From Catellatospora methionotrophica (GTDB lineage: Bacteria; Actinomycetota; Actinomycetes; Mycobacteriales; Micromonosporaceae), in contig NZ_JAAOTJ010000016.1 of NCBI RefSeq assembly GCF_011297335.1, positions 114,462 through 178,461 of the forward strand: a stretch of 64,000 nt of DNA, given 5' to 3'. A program made the translations under genes and the position numbers. Each line of letters starts with the position of its first letter. Position 1 is the first letter of the stretch. Below, in pieces: positions 40,410 through 50,478 of this stretch. The notes under the pieces were generated by a model. It saw nothing but the letters and a program-made list of their open reading frames with translations, was not told the origin of the DNA and searched no databases.

Positions 40410-43112
40410 GTGCTCCCACACGGTGACCGTCAGGGTGTTCCCGCTCATGTTCCGACCGTGCCCCCACGGTCCCCGGTCGGCGCGATCGTCGCCGCCGTCC
40501 TGGTCGGAGTGTGGGCGGTCGCCGTCGCCGTGCTCTCCCAGTACGGCATCGTGCTCACCGGCCAGGTGCTCGGCCAGCTCGGCATGGAACTGCCCGGCTT
40601 CCTGTGGCCGCTGGCGGGCATCATAGTCGGCCTGCTGGTCGGCGGGCCCGCGCTGATCCTGGCCCTGCTGCCCAAACATCCGCCGGTACGCGCGGTCGGC
40701 CGCGCCTTCGTCAAGGGCGCGGCGGTGCTCGGCGTGGGCTGCGCGCTGCGCCTGATCCCGGCCACCGCCAACGAGCTCTACCTGCTGTCGTACGCGGTGC
40801 TGGCCGGACTTGCCGCCTTCCTGCTCTACCGCCGCGCCACCGCCGGGCTCGCCCCGGCCACCGCCGCGCCCGCGACCGCGCAGCAGCTCCCCTCGGCCGC
40901 CGCCACGCGTGACGCCGACGGAAACGTGATCGCGCCCGCGGTCGCCGATCCGGACAGCGCCCCGGTCGCGGCCGGCCGTCCCGAGGCCGTGCCGGCCGAC
41001 CGCCCGGTGGGCGCACCCGGCGCGCTGGGCTGGGCCGTGCTCGCCGGGGTGCTGGTGCTGACGCCGTACCTGTGGGCGGGTGCGCTGGGCGGGTTCACCG
41101 AGTCCATCGCCGCCGTGCTCGCCTCGCTCGGCACCGGCGCGCTCGCGATGGTGATCCTGGGACCGGGGCTGTGGCGGCACTTCACCGACCGTGGACGGCC
41201 GACGCTGGTGATCGCGGGCGGCCTGGTCGCCGGGGTGGTGCTCGCGCTGATCGCGGGCGGCACCGGCGCGACGAACGCCCAGGTGCTGACCCTGCTCGTA
41301 CTGCCGCCGCTGGGTTTCGCGGTCGCGGCACTCGCCCCGTCCTCGCCCCGTGGCTGGACCACGCTGACGATGGTGGCGCTCGCCGCGTTCGGGCCGCTGG
41401 GCATGGTCGACCCCGACGAGCTGAACCTCGGGCTGATCGGCCGCGACGTGCCGTACTACGCCCTGCTCGCGGCCCTGTTCGCCTGGCTGGTGGCACTGGC
41501 CCTGGGCATCGGCTACGGCATCGGCCTGCTCCGCACCGTCGCCGAACCTGAAGAACCAGGACAGGCCACCACCGTGCCACCCGCCCCTGCGCCAGGTACG
41601 TGGCCCGGCGCACAACCCGCCGCGCAGACTCCGTGGCCGGGTGCGCATGCACCCGTGCCCGGCGCGTGGCACGGCACGCAGGCACCGTGGCCGGGTGCGC
41701 CCGCCCCGGTCGTGCCCGAGCGGCGGCATGTCGTGCCGCGTACCGGCAGCAGGAGGCTCGCGGCCGGGCTGGCCGCCGTCGTCGCCCTCGGCGCGGGCGT
41801 CTACTACCTGTCCACGGGTCAGCCGGGCTTCTTCGGCGACCAACTGTTCGTGGTGATGAAGGAGCAGGCCCCGCTCGCCGGGCTGCCGACCACGACCGGG
41901 CTCGGCGCGGGCCGTGACCAGCGGGTCGAGGCCGTCTACCGGCGGCTGATCGAGCACGCCGACCGCACCCAGGCCGCGCTGCGCACCGAACTGGACCGCT
42001 GGAACCTCGACTACCAGCCGTACTACCTGGTGAACGCGATCCTGGTGAACGGCGGCCCGGAGGCACGGGTCTGGCTGGAGTCCCGGTCGGATGTGGACCG
42101 GGTGCTGACCGACCAGCGGCTGCGCCCACTGCCCGCCGAGATCCCGATCGAGCACGGCCCGGTGCGGCAGGCGCCGACCACCGCGCAGTGGAACCTCAAG
42201 ATGGTCGGCGCACCGGAGCTGTGGCAGCGCAGCGTGACGGGCAAGGGCATCGTCGTCGGGTCCTCCGACTCCGGGGTCGACGGCTCGCATCCCGCGCTGG
42301 CCGCCAACTACCGCGGCGGCGACGACTCCTGGCTGGACCCGTGGTCGGACAGCCGTACCCCGATCGACCACAACGGCCACGGCACGCACACCACGGCCAC
42401 GGCGGTGGGCCGGGAACACGTCGGCGTCGCACCGGACGCCCAGTGGATCGGCTGCGTCAACCTGGAACGCAATATGAGCAGCCCGTCGCTCTACCTGGAC
42501 TGCATGCAGTTCATGCTCGCGCCGTACCCGCACGGCGGCAACCCGTTCACCGACGGCCGCCCGGCCCGCGCCCCGCACGTGCTCAACAACTCGTGGGGCT
42601 GCCCGCCGCTGGAGGGCTGCGACGCCACCGTGCTCCAACCGGCAACGTCCGCGCTGGCCGCGGCCGGGATCGCCTTCGTCGCGGCGGCGGGCAACACCGG
42701 GCCGCAGTGCGGCTCGCTGGACACCCCGCCCGCCACCGACCCGGCGGCGATCACCATCGCGGCGGTGGACCAGACCCGGCGGATCACCTCGTTCTCCAGC
42801 CGGGGACCGGCCGGGCCCAAGCCGGACCTGGCCGGGCCGGGTGAGGCGGTGCTGTCGGCGATGCCCGGTGGCACGTACGCCGAGCTCAGCGGCACTTCGA
42901 TGGCGACGCCGCACGTGGCCGGGGTGATCGCGCTGCTGTGGTCGGCGCGCCCCGAACTAGTCGGCGACCTAAGCCGCACCCAGCAGCTGCTGCGCGACAC
43001 GGCGCAGCCCGCGCTGCTGGCCACGGCCGCTCCGGCGTGCGCCACGGAGGCTACCCAGGCGGGTTCCGGCATCGTCAACGCGGCCGAGGCGGTAGTCGCC
43101 TCGGCCAGGTAA
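40410..43112 (+). CDS. Membrane-domain/subtilisin (S8) fusion protease
   Basis: The 900-residue protein joins a multi-pass membrane half to a subtilase. The N-terminal ~380 residues hold about ten hydrophobic segments, a Pro/Trp-rich linker repeats PWPGAHAPVPG-like units, and one more helix precedes an inhibitor-like region. The S8 domain has Asp620 (SSDSGVDGSHP), His657 (NGHGTHTT), the oxyanion NNSWGCPP and Ser830 (GTSMATPHVAG), so the triad is complete. The likely leaderless GTG at 40410 follows a TACCGT -10; GTG 40458 is an alternative. No separate signal peptide is needed, since the last helix would place the protease outside. Confidence 0.85.
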   Translation: MLPHGDRQGVPAHVPTVPPRSPVGAIVAAVLVGVWAVAVAVLSQYGIVLTGQVLGQLGMELPGFLWPLAGIIVGLLVGGPALILALLPKHPPVRAVGRAFVKGAAVLGVGCALRLIPATANELYLLSYAVLAGLAAFLLYRRATAGLAPATAAPATAQQLPSAAATRDADGNVIAPAVADPDSAPVAAGRPEAVPADRPVGAPGALGWAVLAGVLVLTPYLWAGALGGFTESIAAVLASLGTGALAMVILGPGLWRHFTDRGRPTLVIAGGLVAGVVLALIAGGTGATNAQVLTLLVLPPLGFAVAALAPSSPRGWTTLTMVALAAFGPLGMVDPDELNLGLIGRDVPYYALLAALFAWLVALALGIGYGIGLLRTVAEPEEPGQATTVPPAPAPGTWPGAQPAAQTPWPGAHAPVPGAWHGTQAPWPGAPAPVVPERRHVVPRTGSRRLAAGLAAVVALGAGVYYLSTGQPGFFGDQLFVVMKEQAPLAGLPTTTGLGAGRDQRVEAVYRRLIEHADRTQAALRTELDRWNLDYQPYYLVNAILVNGGPEARVWLESRSDVDRVLTDQRLRPLPAEIPIEHGPVRQAPTTAQWNLKMVGAPELWQRSVTGKGIVVGSSDSGVDGSHPALAANYRGGDDSWLDPWSDSRTPIDHNGHGTHTTATAVGREHVGVAPDAQWIGCVNLERNMSSPSLYLDCMQFMLAPYPHGGNPFTDGRPARAPHVLNNSWGCPPLEGCDATVLQPATSALAAAGIAFVAAAGNTGPQCGSLDTPPATDPAAITIAAVDQTRRITSFSSRGPAGPKPDLAGPGEAVLSAMPGGTYAELSGTSMATPHVAGVIALLWSARPELVGDLSRTQQLLRDTAQPALLATAAPACATEATQAGSGIVNAAEAVVASAR

Positions 43113-43123
43113 CGTTGCGCACC

Positions 43124-44017
43124 ATGATCACCCCATACGAGCCGCAGCACCGGGCCGCAGTGGTCGATCTTCTCGACCGGTCGCTGCTGGCCGAGGACGC
43201 CGCCGAGTCGGCCGACATCGTGGCGCTGCTGGCAGGCTCGGCGGGTTTCGTGGCCGTCGACGGCGACGCGCCCGACGGCGACGTCGTCGGGGTCGCGCTG
43301 GCCTCGACGGGTCGCAAGGACCCGACCGTCGGGCATCTCGACCTGCTGGCCGTCGATCCCGCCTTCCGGCGGCAGGGGCTGGCACGCGAGCTGGTCGGAG
43401 CGGTCGAGCAGCTGCTGCGGGCGCGCGGGCTGAGCGCGGTGCGGGTCGCGGGCAACCCGCCCACGCACGCCTGGCCCGGCATCGACGTGCGCTACACCCC
43501 GGCCGTGTGCGCGCTGACCGCGCTCGGGTACGCCCACGACCGTACGGCCTGGAACATGACCGCGAATCTGGCCGAGGGCTCGCCCGCGCTGCGCGAGACC
43601 CGCACCGCGCAGGAGCGGCTGGCCGCCGCGCACGTGGTCGTACGCGCGGCGACGCCCGACGACCTGACCGAGCTGCGCCCGCTGATCGCAGCCGAGTGGG
43701 GCCCTGCCTGGGTGGCCGAGGTGGAACGGGCCGTCGGCGGCAGCGGGGGCTGCCACCTGGCCATTCGCGACGGGCAGCCGATCGCGTTCGCCGCCTGGGG
43801 CGGCTGCCGGCCGAGCTGGTTCGGCCCGATGGGCACCCTGCCCGCCGCGTCGGGCCTGGGCATCGGCGGAGTCCTGCTGCGACGGTGCCTGCGCGAGCAG
43901 GCCGACCGGGGCATCACCCGGGCCCAGATCGGCTGGGTGGGACCGGTCCCGTTCTACTCCGGAGCGGCCGGGGCGGTCATCGAGCGGGTCTTCTTCCTCT
44001 TCCACAAACCACTCTAA
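43124..44017 (+). CDS. Tandem GNAT-family N-acetyltransferase
   Basis: The 297-residue protein contains two GNAT-like halves. The first has LDLLAVDPAFRRQGLARELV near 69-88, the acetyl-CoA pyrophosphate loop. The second is more degenerate, with GTLPAASGLGIGGVLLRRCL near 241-260. The substrate is unknown. It starts at the ATG at 43124, 11 bp after the protease stop, so it probably shares a transcript with it. Confidence 0.82.
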   Translation: MITPYEPQHRAAVVDLLDRSLLAEDAAESADIVALLAGSAGFVAVDGDAPDGDVVGVALASTGRKDPTVGHLDLLAVDPAFRRQGLARELVGAVEQLLRARGLSAVRVAGNPPTHAWPGIDVRYTPAVCALTALGYAHDRTAWNMTANLAEGSPALRETRTAQERLAAAHVVVRAATPDDLTELRPLIAAEWGPAWVAEVERAVGGSGGCHLAIRDGQPIAFAAWGGCRPSWFGPMGTLPAASGLGIGGVLLRRCLREQADRGITRAQIGWVGPVPFYSGAAGAVIERVFFLFHKPL

Positions 44018-44074
44018 GCCGGGCTTTTTTCGCATTTCAGATCCGAACCGGGATTTTCCGGGGACGATGGGCAT

Positions 44075-45496
44075 GTGGCAGCCCCGACCAGCCCCATAGC
44101 GGAACCCCACGAGACCAAGGGGGCGGCGATCCTGGTCGCCGCCGCGGCGGCCGTGGGAGGCTTCCTCTTCGGGTACGACACCGCGGTCATCAACGGCACC
44201 GTCGACGCCCTGCGCAACACCTTCCATCTGGGCTCGGTGGCCCTCGGCTTCGTCGTGTCGTCGGCCCTGCTGGGCTGCGCCGTCGGCGCCTGGTTCGCCG
44301 GCCCGCTGGGCGACCGGCTCGGCCGGGTCAAGGTGATGCTGATCGCCGCGGGCCTGTTCATCGCCAGCTCCATCGGCTCCGCGCTCGCCTTCAGCCCCGT
44401 CGACCTGACGATCTGGCGGGTCATCGGCGGCCTCGGCGTGGGCGCGGCCAGCGTCATCGCACCGGCGTACATCGCCGAGGTCTCGCCCGCCCACATCCGC
44501 GGCCGGCTCGGCTCGCTGCAGCAGCTCGCCATCGTCAGCGGCATCTTCGTCGCCCTGCTCGTCGACTACCTGCTGGCCGACGCGGCCGGCGGCGCGATGG
44601 AGGCGATGCCGTGGGGCGGCGCGGCCTGGCGCTGGATGTTCGCGTCCGCGACGATCCCCGCGATCATCTACGCGGTGCTCGCGCTCCAGATCCCCGAGTC
44701 CCCGCGCTACCTGGTGCGCCGCGGTCGGCTCGCCGAGGCCCGCGACGTGATCAAGCGGCTCATCGGTGGCGACGTCGAGAAGCGCATCACCGACATCAAG
44801 CGCACGGTGGCCGGCACCACCGAGAAGGTCCACCTGAGCATCCTGAAGGGCCCCAAGTTCGGGCTGCAGCCCATCGTCTGGGTCGGCATCCTGCTCTCGG
44901 TGTTCCAGCAGTTCGTCGGCATCAACGTGATCTTCTACTACTCGTCGGCGCTGTGGGCGTCGGTCGGCTTCAGCGAATCCGACGCACTGCTGATCACGGT
45001 CATCACCAGCATCACCAACATCGTCACCACGCTCATCGCGATCGCCCTGGTCGACAAGGTCGGCCGCAAGCCGCTGCTGCTGGTCGGCGCGGCGGGCATG
45101 GTGCTCACGCTCGGCGTGATGGCCTGGTGCTTCTCCACCGCCTCGCAGACCATCGGGGCCAACGGCGAGACGCTGACCACGCTCAGCCCCGCGATCGGCA
45201 AGGTCGCCCTGGTCGCCGCCAACCTGTACGTGGTCGCCTTCGGCATGAGCTGGGGCCCGGTGGTCTGGGTGCTGCTCGGCGAGATGTTCAACAACAAGAT
45301 CCGCGCCACCGCGCTGGCCGTCGCCGCCGCGGCCCAGTGGATCGCGAACTGGCTGATCAGCACCACGTTCCCGGCGCTGTCGAACATCGGCCTGACCTTC
45401 GCCTACGGCCTGTACGCCCTCTTCGCCCTACTGGCCTTCATCTTCGTCTGGAACGCCGTCCGAGAAACCAAGGGCCGCGAACTCGAAGCCATGTAG
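44075..45496 (+). CDS. MFS sugar transporter (sugar porter family)
   Basis: The 473-residue, 12-helix proton-linked sugar importer has sugar-porter signatures: GGFLFGYDTAVING near 28-41, GDRLGRVKVML near 80-90, RVIGGLGVGAASVIAPAYIA near 113-132, PESPRYLVRRGRL near 208-220, the helix-7 QQFVGINVIFYYSS and the C-terminal RETKGRELE. A xylose or glucose type is likely. No regulator or catabolic partner is adjacent. The start is GTG at 44075. Confidence 0.9.
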   Translation: MAAPTSPIAEPHETKGAAILVAAAAAVGGFLFGYDTAVINGTVDALRNTFHLGSVALGFVVSSALLGCAVGAWFAGPLGDRLGRVKVMLIAAGLFIASSIGSALAFSPVDLTIWRVIGGLGVGAASVIAPAYIAEVSPAHIRGRLGSLQQLAIVSGIFVALLVDYLLADAAGGAMEAMPWGGAAWRWMFASATIPAIIYAVLALQIPESPRYLVRRGRLAEARDVIKRLIGGDVEKRITDIKRTVAGTTEKVHLSILKGPKFGLQPIVWVGILLSVFQQFVGINVIFYYSSALWASVGFSESDALLITVITSITNIVTTLIAIALVDKVGRKPLLLVGAAGMVLTLGVMAWCFSTASQTIGANGETLTTLSPAIGKVALVAANLYVVAFGMSWGPVVWVLLGEMFNNKIRATALAVAAAAQWIANWLISTTFPALSNIGLTFAYGLYALFALLAFIFVWNAVRETKGRELEAM

Positions 45497-45542
45497 GCCG
45501 CCACCACGAACCCGACCAACCACCCACCCTCCCTCCCCCTGC

Positions 45543-45605
45543 CGCAACTCTTAAAGAGTCGCGGCTCTTGGGGGCTGCGGAAGCCGCTAGTCGTTAAGAG
45601 TTGCG
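45543..45605. repeat. Dispersed inverted repeat, family B copy 3
   Basis: CGCAACTCTTAAAGAGTCGC opens the left arm, and the right arm (AGCCGCTAGTCGTTAAGAG and on) has diverged at a few positions. It lies after the MFS gene, convergent with groEL. A G-rich run follows at 45612-45660. Confidence 0.8.
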
Positions 45606-45656
45606 ACAGACGGCGGGACGCGGGGCGGCGCGGGGCGGGTGGGGTGGGGAGACGGG

Positions 45657-45685
45657 AAGGCCCCCGAGCGGAGCTCGGGGGCCTT
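45657..45685 (-). terminator. groEL terminator
   Basis: AAGGCCCCCGAGC (45657-45669) pairs exactly with GCTCGGGGGCCTT (45673-45685) around a three-base loop, about 40 bp after the groEL stop. Confidence 0.85.
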
Positions 45686-45725
45686 CGTCGTGTTCAGGTG
45701 GTGCGGTGGTGCTGATCCTGTCGGA

Positions 45726-47387
<1,662 letters not shown>

Positions 47388-47450
47388 CTAGCCCGCGACG
47401 ACCGGCTGCCACCATGCGGCAGCCCCGCCACTCCGACTTCTGGTCTCGTA

Positions 47451-47477
47451 TTGGCACTCACACAAGGAGAGTGCCAA
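47451..47477. promoter_or_regulatory. CIRCE element 1 (HrcA operator)
   Basis: TTGGCACTC, a nine-base spacer, then GAGTGCCAA: a perfect 9-bp inverted repeat fitting the CIRCE consensus, upstream of groEL. Confidence 0.92.
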
Positions 47478-47942
47478 TCACCTGTTTAGCACTCTCCCCA
47501 GCCGAGTGCAAGCGAACACGGGATGATCACAGCCTTTCGCGGCCACGTTCCAGCGCCTGGAGCACTCCCCCGCCCGTACGTGTATTACCTGGCAGTAACC
47601 CTCGTGACGCGGGCCCAACCCCTGCCGCAGCGCCACGGCGACGCCCACCCGGCGGCCCGCACCCGCGCTGCGGCACACCTCGACGACCGCCGCCCAGGCC
47701 CAGGCATTGCACATCCCGGCAAGCACGGCGGGCACCATGAACACGAGGGCGACACCGATGGTGCCGTCCAGTCCTGGGAACACGTCGACGGCACGGATGG
47801 CGGCCAGCGTCCCCGCGATACCGACACCCGCCGAGACCAGCTCGGTGACCACGACGATCGCGAGCAGCGGCCGCCAGTGCAGCCGCAGCAGAATCCGGGT
47901 CTCGTGAAGCCAGGACGGGCGGGAGTGCATGAGCTCGTTCAC
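47478..47942 (-). pseudogene. 3'-truncated membrane-protein paralogue
   Basis: The 154-codon frame starts at a GTG overlapping the preceding stop (GTGA). Its first ~110 residues contain two or three transmembrane helices (RPLLAIVVVTELVSAGVGIA, IGVALVFMVPAVLAGMCNAW) and align in layout with the gene before it, up to VALRQGLG (AALRHGLR in the neighbour). After that the translation turns into unlikely sequence rich in Cys, Arg and His that runs into the groEL promoter and ends between the two CIRCE boxes. I read it as a paralogue that has lost its second half. Confidence 0.6.
47486..47512. promoter_or_regulatory. CIRCE element 2 (HrcA operator)
   Basis: TTAGCACTC, a nine-base spacer, then GAGTGCAAG; the left half is perfect consensus and the right half has two changes. 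It is centred 35 bp from the first CIRCE, and the 3' end of a truncated gene overlaps it. Confidence 0.85.
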
Positions 47943-48936
47943 CGTGCGGCCAGTTCCTCGGCGAGCTGTCCCGTGGAGACGGTGTCCTGCGCGCCCCGGC
48001 GCTCGGCGTACGTGATGAGGACGCCACTGAAGACCACGATCGTCAGCGGGAGCTTGATGATCGCACCGAGCACGACGGCGCCGACCGACACCGCGGCGCT
48101 CACCGCGTCGGACACCGTGGGGTCGCCGTAGAGGAGCCAGGCGCCCAGGAACCGATCATCCGCTCGATGACGGATCCGGCGATCAGGGCGAGGCCGAGCA
48201 GCAGCAGCCGCCCGGTGGTGGGCCAGAACGCGCTGTGCAGCAGGTCGCGCGACCGGCGCAGCGGGTTGCCGCCCTCGAACAGGAACACCGGCCCGAGCAG
48301 GGCGATCATTAGGATGAGGTACGCGGCGACGAGCAGCACCGGGATCACGCCGAGCAGCTCGGCGGTCCGTACGCAGCATGCGGCGACGGCGACGACGGCG
48401 ATGCCGACGAGCAGGTAGGCCAGCACGTGCCAGGCGGTGAGGCCCAGCATGCGGCGCAGCCCGTGCCGCAGTGCCGCTCCCACGGTGACGGGCAGCCCGG
48501 CCGCCTGGCGGGTGGCGAGGTGGGTGGCCGCCGCGTAGCCGAGCATCTGCAGCAGCAGCACGACGACCACGTACGCGGCCAGCGTCGCCAGCAGGGCGGT
48601 GAGCACGCCGTCGGAGGACCTCGCACGGATGACGCCGTTCAGGTCGATGGTCGCCCCGCCGAGCAGACCGGCCACGGTCAGCCCACCGAACACGACGGTC
48701 GGCAGCAGGTGGGTGAGCGCGAATACGGCGAGCAGCTGCCGCCAGCCCCGCCGCAGCACGCCGCCGACCCGCCACGCCCAGCCGCCGAACCCCTGTTCGG
48801 CCGGGTTGACCAGCGGGTCGTGCGCGGGACCGAGGTCGGGCATGGCCACGCGGTAGGCCTCGTCGGGTGGCCGGAAACCCCCGTCGGGCGGCAGCGGACC
48901 GCCCGCGTCGTACGGGTTGGGGATCGGCTCGGGCAT
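47939..48936 (-). pseudogene. Multi-pass membrane protein with internal frameshift (YciC/GDPD-membrane-like)
   Basis: Starting at ATG 48936, one frame encodes about 262 residues with a Pro-rich N-terminus and five or six transmembrane helices (QLLAVFALTHLLPTVVFGGL, AYVVVVLLLQMLGYAAATHL). At about 48148-48153 (GGTTCC) the natural continuation FLGAWLLYGDPTVSDAVSAA lies in the -1 frame and runs to 47939. Without the shift, translation stops at 48100 after nonsense residues. Restoring one T gives a coherent 332-residue protein. Either the gene is broken or the assembly has lost a base. Its stop overlaps the truncated paralogue. Confidence 0.72.
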
Positions 48937-49033
48937 TGCATCGCTCCAGCTCAGAGGGGGAAGGGCCGCCCAGTGTGGCACGCCTGTGCGGGTGCCGCTG
49001 TCCCCACGTTCCGATGCTGTGCCGTAGACAGCC

Positions 49034-49070
49034 GGAAGGGCCCCGATCCTGTGGGATCAGAGCCCTTTCC
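49034..49070 (-). terminator. cspA terminator
   Basis: GGAAGGGC, CCC and GATCC are mirrored by GGATC, AGA and GCCCTTTCC around a short loop, 30-65 bp after the cspA stop. Confidence 0.75.
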
Positions 49071-49099
49071 GTATTACTCAAGCTTTGATGGCCAAGCGG

Positions 49100-49303
49100 T
49101 CAGGCGATGACCCGGACCTTCTCAGCCTGGGGGCCCTTCTGACCCTGGGCGATCTCGAACTCAACGCGCTGACCGTCGTCGAGCGCCTTGTAGCCGTCCA
49201 TCTCGATCGCGGAGAAGTGGACGAACACGTCCTGCCCTCCGTCGACCGCGATGAAGCCGTAGCCCTTCTCGCTGTTGAACCACTTGACGGTGCCCTGTGC
49301 CAC
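49100..49303 (-). CDS. cspA: Cold-shock protein, CspA family
   Basis: The 67-residue OB-fold RNA chaperone has both RNA-binding motifs: [12 protein letters not shown] (RNP1) and DVFVHFSAI (RNP2), followed by [20 protein letters not shown]. The GTG at 49303 has GAGGAAG six bases upstream; GTG 49318 would add five residues. It melts RNA structure and may be constitutive, as in many actinomycetes. Confidence 0.93.
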   Translation of the reverse strand: MAQGTVKWFNSEKGYGFIAVDGGQDVFVHFSAIEMDGYKALDDGQRVEFEIAQGQKGPQAEKVRVIA

Positions 49304-49520
49304 GGTGCACTTCCTCACTTCTGTAAAGCTGGGCGGTCCTTCAGCGGGCCACCCCCGGCTGGTGTTGTCAGCCGTCCTCGCACGCTACACGAGCACCGGT
49401 GCCCTCGCACAGCCCCAAAACGGACCTGTAGTCCCCCCGTTACAGTTCGACAGTCGGCAATCTGACCATGAACACGCTCTATCGCGTGACCGGCCGGGCT
49501 GCCAGGGGGTTGGGTGGAAC

Positions 49521-50405
49521 GTGGACTACCGCCGCCGCCTCCGTTCGCGCCGTCTGCCGGCTGCCTTTCTCCCTCTCATCGCGACGACGGCGTGCGCCGT
49601 CGCCCTACTCGTGACCGGCACCGCCGTGCAGTGGGCACTGCATTACGGCCCCGACGCGACGCCGCGGCCGGGCGCCTCCCGCGACCGGGGTGCCGACGAG
49701 TCGGCGTCACCCGCGGGGCTGGAGCTTCCCCCCGTCAGGCTGGACACCGAGGGCTTCGCCAGCTGGGCGATGCTGGACCGGCGTACGGGCCAGATCGCCG
49801 GATCGGACAACCTGGACGCCGCCAGCGACACCATGTCCCTGATCAAGGTTTGGCTCGCCGCGGACTTCCTGCGCCGCACCGACTATCCGGACGAGCGCAG
49901 CCTGAACCGGCTGATCATCATGATCCGCGACTCGGACAACAAGGCCGCGTACGAGTTCTACGAGCGCAACGGCGGCCGGGCCGGCATCGAGCGCATGGTC
50001 GACATCTGCGGGCTGACCGAGTCGAAGCCCTACAAGATCGACGGTTACTGGTCGAACACCGTGGTCTCCGCCCGTGACGTGGCCCGGCTGGGGGTCTGCG
50101 TGGCCGACGGCCGGGCGGCGGGCCCGCACTGGACGGACTGGCTGCTGACCCAGATGCGCCTGGTACGCGGTGTCGGCGACTTCGGGCCGCGGGCCGCGTT
50201 CCCGCCGGAGGTGGCGTCGACCATCGCCATCAAGAACGGCTGGCTGCTGCGCACCGAGGACAAGCTGTGGCACCTGGCCTGCCTGGCGGTCACCGACAAG
50301 TGGAGCATGAGCGTGCTGCTGCGCTACCCGTCCCGCCTCGGCTTCGACCACGGCCGCGACCTCTGCCGTTCCGTGGCCGACCAGCTCAAACCCGCACTCC
50401 CCTGA
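49521..50405 (+). CDS. Membrane-anchored beta-lactamase/PBP-fold serine hydrolase
   Basis: The 294-residue protein has a signal anchor (LIATTACAVALLVTGTAVQW near 20-39), a Pro/Gly-rich spacer and a class A beta-lactamase-like domain. The active-site motifs are present: Ser106-x-x-Lys109 (MSLIKVW), SDN at 138-140 (RDSDNKAAYE) and KNG at 238-240 in place of KTG. A clear Glu166-type loop is not obvious, so wall remodelling or signalling is as likely as beta-lactam hydrolysis. The start is GTG at 49521. The 217-bp gap to cspA holds only promoter-like sequence. Confidence 0.8.
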   Translation: MDYRRRLRSRRLPAAFLPLIATTACAVALLVTGTAVQWALHYGPDATPRPGASRDRGADESASPAGLELPPVRLDTEGFASWAMLDRRTGQIAGSDNLDAASDTMSLIKVWLAADFLRRTDYPDERSLNRLIIMIRDSDNKAAYEFYERNGGRAGIERMVDICGLTESKPYKIDGYWSNTVVSARDVARLGVCVADGRAAGPHWTDWLLTQMRLVRGVGDFGPRAAFPPEVASTIAIKNGWLLRTEDKLWHLACLAVTDKWSMSVLLRYPSRLGFDHGRDLCRSVADQLKPALP

Positions 50406-50413
50406 CCGCGGAA

Positions 50414-50467
50414 CGAAGGAAGGGCACCTTCCGCAACGCCAAGCGTTGGGAAGGTGCCCTTCCTTCG
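50414..50467. repeat. Dispersed inverted repeat, family C copy 2
   Basis: CGAAGGAAGGGCACCTTCC opens the left arm and the right arm is its complement with one mismatch, around the centre CCAA. It lies between convergent genes and may terminate both. Confidence 0.85.
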
Positions 50468-50478
50468 TTACAGCCGGG

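Noticed and set aside
40380..42914. An 844-codon minus-strand frame opposite the subtilase fusion
   Set aside because: It is GC-bias shadow coding with Arg/Gly/Gln-rich composition; the + strand frame has a complete protease triad.
44018..44045. AAGCCGGGCTTTTTT after the GNAT gene as a terminator
   Set aside because: The stem would leave no room for a loop; only the T-run is suggestive, so it is not listed.
49304..49520. Possible small ORFs in the gap between cspA and the beta-lactamase-fold gene
   Set aside because: The upstream extension of the + strand frame lies antisense to cspA and lacks a ribosome site; nothing else in the 217 bp looks coding.
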